34,993 bases of DNA from an uncultured Lachnospiraceae bacterium (GTDB lineage Bacteria; Bacillota_A; Clostridia; Lachnospirales; Lachnospiraceae): NCBI GenBank assembly GCA_910585855.1, contig CAJUGZ010000006.1:1-34993 (forward strand), in the 5' to 3' direction. Made by a program: the position numbers and the translations under genes. The notes under the pieces are model-generated. The model was given only the letters and a program-made list of their open reading frames with translations. It ran no database searches and had not been told where the DNA came from. Below are positions 7,298 through 15,575 of the stretch, in pieces. Numbering within the stretch: position 1 is the stretch's first letter; every line of letters begins with the position of its first letter.

Positions 7298-8602
7298 ATG
7301 GAAGAAAATGAGAGTATTATTCAAATTAAAGATATTACAAAAAAATATAACTTATATGCAAAGCCGCAGGATCGCTTTCGAGAGGCGGCAGGAATCAGAA
7401 GAAGGAATCTGCATAAAGATTTTTATGCATTAAATCATATTAGTTTTGATGTAAAACGTGGGGAAACCGTTGGAATTATCGGTACAAATGGTTCAGGAAA
7501 ATCTACACTGTTAAAAATTATTACAGGTATTTTAAAACCATCCGAAGGGAAGGTAACTGTAAATGGAAAAGTGTCTGCTTTATTGGAATTGGGAGCGGGA
7601 TTTAATCAGGAATATACAGGAATAGAAAATATTTATTTAAACGGCAGAATGATGGGATATACAAAAAAGGAAATGGAAAGCAGAATGGAAGAGATTATTG
7701 AATTTGCGGATATTGGTGAGTTTATTTCCCAGCCGGTAAAGACCTATTCTAGCGGCATGTTTGCAAGACTGGCTTTTGCTGTTGCGATTAATGTAGAACC
7801 AGATATTCTGATTGTGGATGAAGCACTTAGTGTGGGAGATTTATTTTTTCAAAATAAGTGTTTTCGAAAATTTGAAGATTTAAAGAAAAAAAATGTTACG
7901 ATACTGTTTGTTTCTCATGATATTTCCAGTATACGGCAGATGTGTTCTAGAGTACTTTGGATTGAAAAAGGAGTACAGAAGATTTTTTCGCAGGCAAATC
8001 TGGTATGTGATATGTACATGGATGAAAAAAGAATGACCATGAATCAAAATGCAATAAAATCCGACAGCAAAAATAAGATTGCAGTAGAAAAGATAGAACA
8101 AAGAAAAAAATATCCTCTGATTAAAAATATAAATGACAGATTTGGCAGCAATAAAGTAAAGATTATCTCTGCATTTTTTACAAATGCAGAAAATCAAATA
8201 GAAACGACTTTAACAGTAGACCAATATTATCAGGCACATGTGGCATTTGAAGTTTACGAAGATATGAAAAGTTTAATTGTGGGATTTGTTCTGGAAAATA
8301 ATAAGGGTCTTCCACTGTTTGATATTAATAATTATATCAATCAGCAGGAAACGATTGATGCAGAGGCAGGAAATACTGTTGAAATTGTATACAGTTTTAA
8401 AATGCCCCGTATTCTCAAAGATGTTTATCTGGTTTCGGCTGCCGTAGCACAGGGAACACAGGAATCACATGAAATTTTGACATGGCTTCATGGCATTATG
8501 GAATTAGAAGTAGTCAATATGGGATATAATTCTTCCTATATCGAGATTCCGGCTAATATTAAAGTTTTTTCAAATGACAGCAGAAATATAGAATTGTATT
8601 AA
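7298..8602 (+). CDS. wzt: Polysaccharide ABC transporter ATPase with C-terminal glycan-binding-type domain (Wzt type)
   Basis: A 434-residue ATPase. Walker A GTNGSGKST is at about 62-70, the signature SSGMFARL at 151-158, Walker B ILIVDEAL at 170-177 and the switch His in SHD at 206-208. Plain TagH/KpsT ATPases end after the nucleotide domain. Here a second domain (about 285-434, beta-rich, starting FGSNKVKI) resembles the Wzt C-terminal carbohydrate-binding domain, which in E. coli O8/O9a recognises the capped non-reducing end. I chose ATG 7298 with GAGGT just upstream; an in-frame ATG at 7259 lies inside the permease gene. The methyltransferase at 11081 is the likely source of the recognised cap. 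Confidence 0.88.
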   Translation: MEENESIIQIKDITKKYNLYAKPQDRFREAAGIRRRNLHKDFYALNHISFDVKRGETVGIIGTNGSGKSTLLKIITGILKPSEGKVTVNGKVSALLELGAGFNQEYTGIENIYLNGRMMGYTKKEMESRMEEIIEFADIGEFISQPVKTYSSGMFARLAFAVAINVEPDILIVDEALSVGDLFFQNKCFRKFEDLKKKNVTILFVSHDISSIRQMCSRVLWIEKGVQKIFSQANLVCDMYMDEKRMTMNQNAIKSDSKNKIAVEKIEQRKKYPLIKNINDRFGSNKVKIISAFFTNAENQIETTLTVDQYYQAHVAFEVYEDMKSLIVGFVLENNKGLPLFDINNYINQQETIDAEAGNTVEIVYSFKMPRILKDVYLVSAAVAQGTQESHEILTWLHGIMELEVVNMGYNSSYIEIPANIKVFSNDSRNIELY

Positions 8603-8614
8603 AAGGAGAAAACC

Positions 8615-9517
8615 ATGAATAAGGCAACACTGCAGATTCAGTCTGTTATTTATAAAAATAAAAAGGAATCCTTATTAAAGGCAATGGAGGGTATTGACAG
8701 GGCGGTATCGGTTTGTAAAAAAAGGGGAATTTTGCTGGAAGCAGATTTGTACTATGGAGATGCTTCTCCTGAAGCAATACTGACAAAAGAAGAGATAGAA
8801 CAAATAAGAAAATCGTTTTCCAATTTGGTTTTTCACTATGATATTTTTGGGTTTAACTCTGGGACGGCAAGGGGTCATAATCGCTTAGGAAAAGATTGTC
8901 ATACCGATTTTATGATGATTATGAATCCAGATGTAATTTTGGAAAGTACTTGTCTTTGGGAATTGTTAAGTAAGCTTAATGGTTCTGATATTGGATTGGT
9001 AGAAGCAAGACAGACACCGTTGGAATTGGCAAAAGTATATGATATGGATACATTGGAAACGGAATGGGCGTCTACTGCATGTGCGATGTTTCGAACGGAG
9101 ATTTTTCATAAATTAAACGGATTTGACTATGAAACTTTTTTTATGTATTGCGATGATTTGGATTTTTCTTGGAGGCTGCGTTTAGAGGGATATAAGATAT
9201 TATATAATCCTAATGCAGTTGTATATCATGCAAAATCATTAAGCAATGAGGGGGCGTGGAAACCTACATCGGCTGAGATTTATTATTCAGCAGAAGCTGC
9301 TATTTTAATGGCACATAAATATTCTAATCCAAAAAGAGTAGAAAAATTGCTGAAACAATTTGATCGGATTGGCGGAGAGGATGAAAAAAGAGCAGCAAAC
9401 GAATATAGAAAACGAAGGGAAAACGGGAAATTGCCAGTACCGATTGATGAAGAACATAAAGTATCTAAATTTATAGGAGATAATTATTCCCTGATGAGAT
9501 TTTCCTATCATAAATAG
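8615..9517 (+). CDS. GT2 family glycosyltransferase (WbbL/rhamnosyltransferase-like)
   Basis: A 300-residue GT-A enzyme with a modified metal motif NPDV at 104-107 and the later motif CDDLDFSWRLRLEGYKI (about 182-198), as in WbbL-like rhamnosyltransferases. The usual SVIIVTYN opening strand is divergent (LQIQSVIYKNKKESL), as in some Clostridia enzymes. The start follows AAAAGGAGAAAACC, a strong ribosome site 12 bases after the wzt stop, so it belongs to the same operon. It shares the E/D-D-(L/V)-D-(F/L)-SWR motif with the first domain of the protein at 13786. Confidence 0.82.
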   Translation: MNKATLQIQSVIYKNKKESLLKAMEGIDRAVSVCKKRGILLEADLYYGDASPEAILTKEEIEQIRKSFSNLVFHYDIFGFNSGTARGHNRLGKDCHTDFMMIMNPDVILESTCLWELLSKLNGSDIGLVEARQTPLELAKVYDMDTLETEWASTACAMFRTEIFHKLNGFDYETFFMYCDDLDFSWRLRLEGYKILYNPNAVVYHAKSLSNEGAWKPTSAEIYYSAEAAILMAHKYSNPKRVEKLLKQFDRIGGEDEKRAANEYRKRRENGKLPVPIDEEHKVSKFIGDNYSLMRFSYHK

Positions 9518-9535
9518 AGAGAATAAGGAGAAGTA

Positions 9536-11044
9536 ATGGAAGAGAATAAATTCAAACAGGAATTGGAACGGCTGATGGAGATTTCAGATGTCATTAATGA
9601 AAATACAGAACTTTTTCAATATATTAAACAGGTAAATAATTTAATGTATTCCGATGGAGCAAAAAAGGGATGTTATAAAAAGTATCAGCCGATTTTATCA
9701 AAAAAGAAAAAAGAAAACAAAGTATTTTTATCGGTTATTCTTCGAAGTCAAGGAAATCGTCCGATGGGATTAAGGGAATCTTTGCTGTGTTTAAGGGCAC
9801 AGACCAATCAGGATTTTGAAATAATATTAATCGGTCATAAGGCACAGGAGAGCGGAAAAAAATGTATTCGTGAAGTAATAGAAGAACAGCCAAAAGAGTT
9901 TCAGGCAAAAATAAATTATATAGAACTAGATGAGGGAAGCAGAACAACTCCGATTAATGTAGGATTTGCAAATGCATCAGGGAAATATATTGCAATCTAT
10001 GATGATGATGATTTGCTGTTTGATGACTGGGTGGAAAAATTTTATCAGGCATCTTTAAAAAATAACGGAAAAATCCTTCATGCATTTGCTCTTGCTCAAA
10101 AATGGAAGGAATTTCAAATACCAAATTCCACAGAAATATCTGAAAAGGGATATGCTGCAATGGAAGCTCCTACTGATCAATTCTGTGTAAAATTTGATTA
10201 TTGGTCGCAGTTAGTAGTAAATAAATGTCCTTTGATGAGCTTGGCGTTTCCTTCCTATTTGTTTCAGCGGATGGGAATGATATTTAATGAAGAATTAAAT
10301 GTAACAGAAGATTGGGAATACTTTATGAGAGTTGCTGAAATTGCAGGAGTAGCGGATATAAAAAGTGCAACCAGTATCTATCGATTATGGATAAATGCGG
10401 AAAATTCGTCCACACTTCATAATCAAAATGTATGGAGTGATACTTATAAGAAAGTGCAGGCAAGTATTGATTCTAGATGGCTGTTAATACCACGTGGGTA
10501 TGCAAAACATATTATGATTTTGATTCAGAAAGAAAATCAAAGTCGTATGGGACTGCCTCTTGGATTTCCAAGGATGCAGGGAATTTTATATTATGGAAAA
10601 GAAGAACATTTTTCGGATGAAAGAATGATAGCTGCAGATAATAGAGTAGAGATTCCAAGATTTGAAATGAGTTTTGAAGTTCCTAGGGAAAAAGGAAATT
10701 TAAGGTATTTTCGCTTTGATCCATGTGAATTTGGTGGAATGATCGTACAGAATATTAAAATTTTAATTACTACAGAAAACGGTGCAAAAATAGAAGTGAA
10801 AGATTCTGAGTGCAGACATAATGGAATACAGTGTGAAGAAGGGGTTTATTTTATGCATTATGATCCACAGATTATTTGGACTTATAGGGAAAAAGAAAGA
10901 ATTGCATCGGTTGTGATAAGCGGAAGTGTATGCATGGAAATTCCAGAGGTGTTAGTACAAAAATCAATAAAAATGAACAGCTTATCCGGGAAGATCAGCA
11001 GAAAGGCAGTAAAAATATGTAATCGAATCAGAAAAAAAGAATAG
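9536..11044 (+). CDS. GT2 glycosyltransferase with N- and C-terminal extensions
   Basis: A 502-residue protein. About 60 N-terminal residues are helical and charged. The GT-A domain follows (LSVILRSQGNRP at 65-76, IYDDDDLL at 154-161, TEDWEYFMRV at about 258). A C-terminal region of about 170 residues (roughly 330-490) is predominantly beta and unlike a catalytic GT domain. It may bind glycan or partner proteins; this is inference. Start follows GGAGAAGTA. Such bulky GT2 enzymes with accessory domains are common in ABC-dependent glycan loci. Donor sugar unknown. Confidence 0.8.
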   Translation: MEENKFKQELERLMEISDVINENTELFQYIKQVNNLMYSDGAKKGCYKKYQPILSKKKKENKVFLSVILRSQGNRPMGLRESLLCLRAQTNQDFEIILIGHKAQESGKKCIREVIEEQPKEFQAKINYIELDEGSRTTPINVGFANASGKYIAIYDDDDLLFDDWVEKFYQASLKNNGKILHAFALAQKWKEFQIPNSTEISEKGYAAMEAPTDQFCVKFDYWSQLVVNKCPLMSLAFPSYLFQRMGMIFNEELNVTEDWEYFMRVAEIAGVADIKSATSIYRLWINAENSSTLHNQNVWSDTYKKVQASIDSRWLLIPRGYAKHIMILIQKENQSRMGLPLGFPRMQGILYYGKEEHFSDERMIAADNRVEIPRFEMSFEVPREKGNLRYFRFDPCEFGGMIVQNIKILITTENGAKIEVKDSECRHNGIQCEEGVYFMHYDPQIIWTYREKERIASVVISGSVCMEIPEVLVQKSIKMNSLSGKISRKAVKICNRIRKKE

Positions 11045-11080
11045 GAGAAAAGGAATTGTTTTGAAATAAAGGAGAATGAT

Positions 11081-12895
11081 ATGGAATATGGAAATGCTTC
11101 TGTCAATCATTTGGTATGGAGAAAAAGTGAAAATAAATACCATAAAGAAGAAGAGATTACTTTAGATAATCCAAATGTGAATATTTCTATTCTGGGAAAA
11201 GAAATTCAGCCCGGCAGTATGGTATTAGATGTAGGGTGTGGAGAAGGAAAATTGGCAAAAATTTTACAGGATAGAAAATGTTCATTATATGGAATTGAGA
11301 TAGACGAAGAAGCGATTCGATATGCCCAAGAGAAAAAGCGATATTTGGATATTTATCATTTTAATATTGAGTATCCTCAAAGTGATGCAATAGAGTATAA
11401 AAGGTTTCAAGAAAAAAAACTTCAGTTTGACTATATTGTAATAGCAGATATTTTAGAACATACAATCAATCCGACACAGGTTTTAATTGAAATTTCTCAG
11501 TATTTAAAACCAAAGGGAAAAATATTGGTTAGTGTTCCAAATATCAATAATGCAGATATTATTTTAAATCTGCTTCGAGGCAGATTTAACTATATGGAAG
11601 CAGGAATATTAGATAACACCCATACAAAGTATTTTACAAAAATATCTTTTGTAGAATGGATTGATGAAGCAAACGGGCTTTTTAAGGATTTTTGGTATGA
11701 TTGTCAGTATTTAGGCGGTGTATATGGTTTAACAGAATATATGGAAAAGATAAAGAAAGAAAAACCATTTCTTTTTCAATTTATGGAGTTAAATCCAGAA
11801 TACAGCATTATTCAAAATTTATTTGTTCTGCATAAAAAAGATAAAAAAGAAACAGGTCAGTACTTGGATGCTTTATTAAAAGAAAAAAGAGTGGATTTAG
11901 GAGAAATATTGTCAGAGTATTTGGAACATGGAATAAAAGAAAAATTTTTAACTCGTATGCGTGGAATTAAAATGCTTTCCAATGAAAGAAGCATTATGGA
12001 AGAAAAAGTAGAAAGTGCGCAGAGGGGTTGGGAGGAATGTGATAAAAAGTTATCGGATTCTTTTTTGCAGATACAGCAGTTAAATAAACAGGCAGAAAAA
12101 CTGCTCTCTGATAATTTAGAATTGAAGGAGGAAGAAAAAGTTTTAGAAAAGAAAATACAGGAAGTTTATCAAGGCTGGAAGCAGGCGGATGAACAATATC
12201 AAAAAGCTGTTTCCGATCATGCAAAAATGCAGGAAAAGGAAAAAGAGTTAGAAAAGAAGGTGCAGGAAGTCTATCAAGGCTGGAAAAAAGCAGATGAACG
12301 GTATCAGGAAGCAGTAGCTGATAATTTAAAATTGCGGGAGAGAGGAAAGGAATTAGAACAAAAGATACAGGAAGTTTATGAAGGCTGGAAAAAAGCAGAT
12401 GAACAGTATCAGAAGGCAGTGGCGGATCATTTAAAAATGCAGGAGAAGGAAAAAGAGTTAGAAAAAAAGGTAGAAGAAGTTTTAGAAGGCTGGAAAAAGG
12501 CGGATGAAAAATATCAGGAAGCGGCTGCAGAAAATCTGAAAATGCAGGAAAAGGAAAAAGAGTGGGAGAAAAAGGTACAGGAAGTTTACGAGGGCTGGAA
12601 AAAAGCGGATGAAAAATATCAGGAGGCAGTGGCAGATAATTTAGAAATAAAAAATAGAGAGAAGGTATTAGAAGAGAAGGTTCAGGAGGCTTACGAAGGC
12701 TGGAAGAGAGCAGATGAAAAGTATCAGGAAGAGATTGCAGAGAATTTAAAACAGAAAGAACGAGAACAAGTATTAGAAAAGAAGATACAAGAAACCTTGG
12801 AGGGCTGGAAAAAAGCGAATGAAAAATATCAGGAAGCCATGGAAGGATGGAGAGAGGCAGATCAGAAGTATCAGGAACTATATATGAAAGAATAA
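11081..12895 (+). CDS. SAM methyltransferase fused to tandem-repeat coiled coil (putative capping enzyme/molecular ruler)
   Basis: A 604-residue protein. The N-terminal class I methyltransferase has VLDVGCGEGKL at 48-58, YGIEID at 70-75 and IADILEHTINP at about 121-131. A helical linker (about 255-349, with one degenerate repeat near 306) leads to seven consecutive 35-residue repeats at 350-384, 385-419, 420-454, 455-489, 490-524, 525-559 and 560-about 594. Each contains the core EGWKKADEKYQEA or a close variant. Thirty-five residues is exactly five heptads, giving a continuous coiled coil of about 36-38 nm at 1.5 angstrom per residue. In E. coli O8/O9a, WbdD caps the O-polysaccharide and its coiled coil sets chain length. 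Here no kinase domain is seen. The role is inferred from architecture and the neighbouring Wzt-type ATPase. Confidence 0.82.
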   Translation: MEYGNASVNHLVWRKSENKYHKEEEITLDNPNVNISILGKEIQPGSMVLDVGCGEGKLAKILQDRKCSLYGIEIDEEAIRYAQEKKRYLDIYHFNIEYPQSDAIEYKRFQEKKLQFDYIVIADILEHTINPTQVLIEISQYLKPKGKILVSVPNINNADIILNLLRGRFNYMEAGILDNTHTKYFTKISFVEWIDEANGLFKDFWYDCQYLGGVYGLTEYMEKIKKEKPFLFQFMELNPEYSIIQNLFVLHKKDKKETGQYLDALLKEKRVDLGEILSEYLEHGIKEKFLTRMRGIKMLSNERSIMEEKVESAQRGWEECDKKLSDSFLQIQQLNKQAEKLLSDNLELKEEEKVLEKKIQEVYQGWKQADEQYQKAVSDHAKMQEKEKELEKKVQEVYQGWKKADERYQEAVADNLKLRERGKELEQKIQEVYEGWKKADEQYQKAVADHLKMQEKEKELEKKVEEVLEGWKKADEKYQEAAAENLKMQEKEKEWEKKVQEVYEGWKKADEKYQEAVADNLEIKNREKVLEEKVQEAYEGWKRADEKYQEEIAENLKQKEREQVLEKKIQETLEGWKKANEKYQEAMEGWREADQKYQELYMKE

Positions 12896-12932
12896 ATAAA
12901 AAGTTGGATATGTAATAAAGAAAGGAATAACA

Positions 12933-13760
12933 ATGAAAGTAATAGTAACAGGTGCTGCCGGTTATATTGGAAGACATGTAGTAAAGGAATTATTAAATAG
13001 AGGACATGAAGTGACAGCTATAGATTTGCATTTTCAGGAAGTAGATGAAAGAGCAAAAATGTTAGATACCAATATTTTTTCAGGGGATAAAAGGATTTTT
13101 GAGGAATTGGGAAGCCCGGATCTATGTATTCATATGGCATGGAGAGATGGATTTGTTCATAATTCAACCATTCATATGGAGAGTTTGTCCAATCATTTTA
13201 TATTTTTAAAAAATATGATTGATAAAGGATGCAAAAGAATTGCTATTATGGGTAGTATGCATGAAGTGGGATATTGGGAAGGGGTCATTACTGCAGATAC
13301 ACCATGTAAGCCATTATCACAGTATGGAATTTCTAAAAATGCATTAAGAGAAGCTATTTTACAGTATGCAAAAGATAAAGATACAAATATTTACTGGTTA
13401 AGAGGGTATTATGTAACAGGGGATGATGCGAGAAATTGCTCTATATTTGCAAAAATACTGCAGGCAGAGGAAGACGGAAAGGAAACTTTTCCATTTACGA
13501 CAGGAAAAAATAAATATGATTTTATTGATATAAAAGATCTGGCAGCACAAATTGTAGCTGCAAGTACGCAGGATCACTATACAGGAGTAATTAATGTTTG
13601 TACAGGGAAGGCAATTTCTTTAAAAGATAAGGTGGAATCGTTTATACAGGAAAATCATTTAAAGATAAAGTTAAATTATGGAGCATTTCCAGACAGAGCA
13701 TATGATTCTCCGATTATTTATGGAGATAATACAATAATTGAAAGTATTATGAACAGTTAG
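12933..13760 (+). CDS. NAD-dependent epimerase/dehydratase-family sugar enzyme (extended SDR)
   Basis: A 275-residue SDR with the N-terminal nucleotide motif GAAGYIG at 7-13, an acidic residue after beta-2 (AIDLHF) favouring NAD, a GSMHE serine motif and the catalytic YGISK (Y and K retained). Shorter than typical UDP-galactose 4-epimerases (about 330), so the sugar-binding C-domain is small. It probably reduces or epimerises a nucleotide sugar for this glycan, perhaps as a 4-ketoreductase. Substrate cannot be assigned. Start follows AAAGGAATAACA, 38 bases after the methyltransferase gene. Confidence 0.8.
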   Translation: MKVIVTGAAGYIGRHVVKELLNRGHEVTAIDLHFQEVDERAKMLDTNIFSGDKRIFEELGSPDLCIHMAWRDGFVHNSTIHMESLSNHFIFLKNMIDKGCKRIAIMGSMHEVGYWEGVITADTPCKPLSQYGISKNALREAILQYAKDKDTNIYWLRGYYVTGDDARNCSIFAKILQAEEDGKETFPFTTGKNKYDFIDIKDLAAQIVAASTQDHYTGVINVCTGKAISLKDKVESFIQENHLKIKLNYGAFPDRAYDSPIIYGDNTIIESIMNS

Positions 13761-13785
13761 AGGAAGCTGTTTAGAAAGGATTCTT

Positions 13786-15486
13786 ATGATTGATTTGGTT
13801 TATGTAACTTATAATTCGGAAAAGTGGATTGAAAATTGTATCAAGTCTATTGTAAAAAGCGATTATGATAAGAAAGAAATACACATCGTTATTGTAGATA
13901 ATGCGTCGATAGATAAAACCAGATCGATTTTAGAAGAAATGAAGAGGAGATATGAGAATCTTTTTGGAGAAATAGAAATCGTTCAAAATGTAAAAAATGA
14001 AGGCTTTGGCAGGGCAAATAATATCGGATTTAAAAGATGTGTATCCGATATTGTATGTTTTATTAATATTGATACCGAACTAGCAGAAGATGCTTTTAAA
14101 CAACTAGAACAGGAAATAGCGGATTCTGATGAAAAAACAGCATTATGGGAATTTAGGCAATATCCGTTTGAACATCCTAAAATATACGATCCGCTGACAG
14201 GAGAAACGGGATGGGCAAGTGGTGCTGCATTTGCAGTAAGAAGGAAAGTTTTTGAAGAGGTAAACGGGTTTGATGAAAGAATATTTTTATATGTAGAAGA
14301 TGTGGATTTAAGCTGGAGGATTCGCTGGGCAGGATATCGGCTAAAGTATGTGCCAAATGTTAAAATAATTCATTATTCCTATGAAAATGGTGTAACATTA
14401 AAAATGGATCAATATGTGTATGGAGTCATCAATAATATATTGCTTCGTTATCGTTATGGAACATTTCGGGATATTTGTTGGGGACATCTGATATTTTTTC
14501 GGGAGATACTGCATCAGGAAGTAATGGCTGGAGCAAAGAAAAAGCTGGTATTAGAATATATTAGGCATTATAAAAAGATATTCCATTTTTTTCAGCATGG
14601 GAAGTATAAGAAAAATAGAGGAGAGTTTTTCCCTTCTTTTATTCATACAGATTATAGCATCAATCGGCAGGGAGCGTTTTATAAAAGCAGTATGTTTGAC
14701 AGCTCTAGTGATTTTGATAAAAAGCCGCTTGTATCTATTCTTGTCCGTACTTGTCAAAGACCGGAGGTGCTTCGGGAAAGTTTACTTTCGATACAAAAAC
14801 AAACTTATAAAAATTTGGAAGTGATTGTAGTAGAAGATGGGGAAAATTGTGCAGAGGAAATGATTCGAACAGAATTTTCAAAACTGAAAATTCATTATTT
14901 GGCAACTGGTACAAAAGTGGGGAGATCAAAAGCAGGAAATATTGCAATGCAGAAAGCATCGGGAAAATATTTAAATTTTTTAGATGATGATGATTTATTT
15001 TTTGCAGATCATGTAGAAGTATTGGCAGCGGCATTAGAACATTCGGAAAAAAAGGCAGCTTATGCAATCGGATTGGAAACTTCGATTGTAGTAGAAAGTA
15101 AAAAGCCTTATCAATATCAGATAAAGACAAGCCGAACTGCCTATCAGCAGGGGTTTGACCGGGTGATGCTTTGTCATCATAATTATATACCGATTCAATG
15201 TATGATGTTTCAAAAAGAGTTATTTTTATCTTATGGAGGGCTGGATGAAAGCGTAGATGCATTGGAGGATTGGGATTTATGGGTAAGGTATTCTATGTAT
15301 ACTGATTTTATTTTTGTAGAAAAAACGACTTCTGTCTATCGAGTGCCTTATGAAAAAAGCATTAGTCAAATCAGACAGAAACAGTTAGATGATGCCTTGG
15401 CAGGAATGAGAGAAAAACATAAAAGTTATAAACAATTAATAGATGTAAAAACAATAGCAGAGTTATATGAAAAAACGATAATGTAA
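13786..15486 (+). CDS. Two-domain GT2 glycosyltransferase
   Basis: A 566-residue fusion of two GT-A domains. Domain 1 (about 1-250): VYVTYNSEKW, VDNASIDKT, metal motif NIDTE at 94-98, EDVDLSWRIRWAGY at 171-184, as in rhamnosyltransferases. Domain 2 (about 313-560): VSILVRTCQRP, VVEDGEN, DDDD at 400-403 and EDWDLWVRY near 488. Domain 2 is a paralogue of the stand-alone GT2 at 5653. The linker (250-310) is basic and aromatic and may sit on the membrane. Two active sites in one chain could build a repeating disaccharide processively, as for other bifunctional polymer synthases; that is inference. Confidence 0.86.
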   Translation: MIDLVYVTYNSEKWIENCIKSIVKSDYDKKEIHIVIVDNASIDKTRSILEEMKRRYENLFGEIEIVQNVKNEGFGRANNIGFKRCVSDIVCFINIDTELAEDAFKQLEQEIADSDEKTALWEFRQYPFEHPKIYDPLTGETGWASGAAFAVRRKVFEEVNGFDERIFLYVEDVDLSWRIRWAGYRLKYVPNVKIIHYSYENGVTLKMDQYVYGVINNILLRYRYGTFRDICWGHLIFFREILHQEVMAGAKKKLVLEYIRHYKKIFHFFQHGKYKKNRGEFFPSFIHTDYSINRQGAFYKSSMFDSSSDFDKKPLVSILVRTCQRPEVLRESLLSIQKQTYKNLEVIVVEDGENCAEEMIRTEFSKLKIHYLATGTKVGRSKAGNIAMQKASGKYLNFLDDDDLFFADHVEVLAAALEHSEKKAAYAIGLETSIVVESKKPYQYQIKTSRTAYQQGFDRVMLCHHNYIPIQCMMFQKELFLSYGGLDESVDALEDWDLWVRYSMYTDFIFVEKTTSVYRVPYEKSISQIRQKQLDDALAGMREKHKSYKQLIDVKTIAELYEKTIM

Positions 15487-15575
15487 GAATGGAATGGATT
15501 AGGAGAAATCGGAAAAGATGTAAGAATGGTTAGATAACACTGGTATTAATAAATGGATATAGTGGGGAGGAAAAA

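Noticed and set aside
12128..12892. 105-bp periodic DNA considered as a CRISPR-like array
   Set aside because: Periodicity is exactly 35 codons in the methyltransferase frame with heptad hydrophobics; there are no unique spacers between conserved repeats.
11994..12977. 327-codon minus-strand open frame
   Set aside because: Antisense shadow of the coiled-coil repeats; its own apparent periodicity is only the 105-bp repeat read backwards, and no ribosome site fits.
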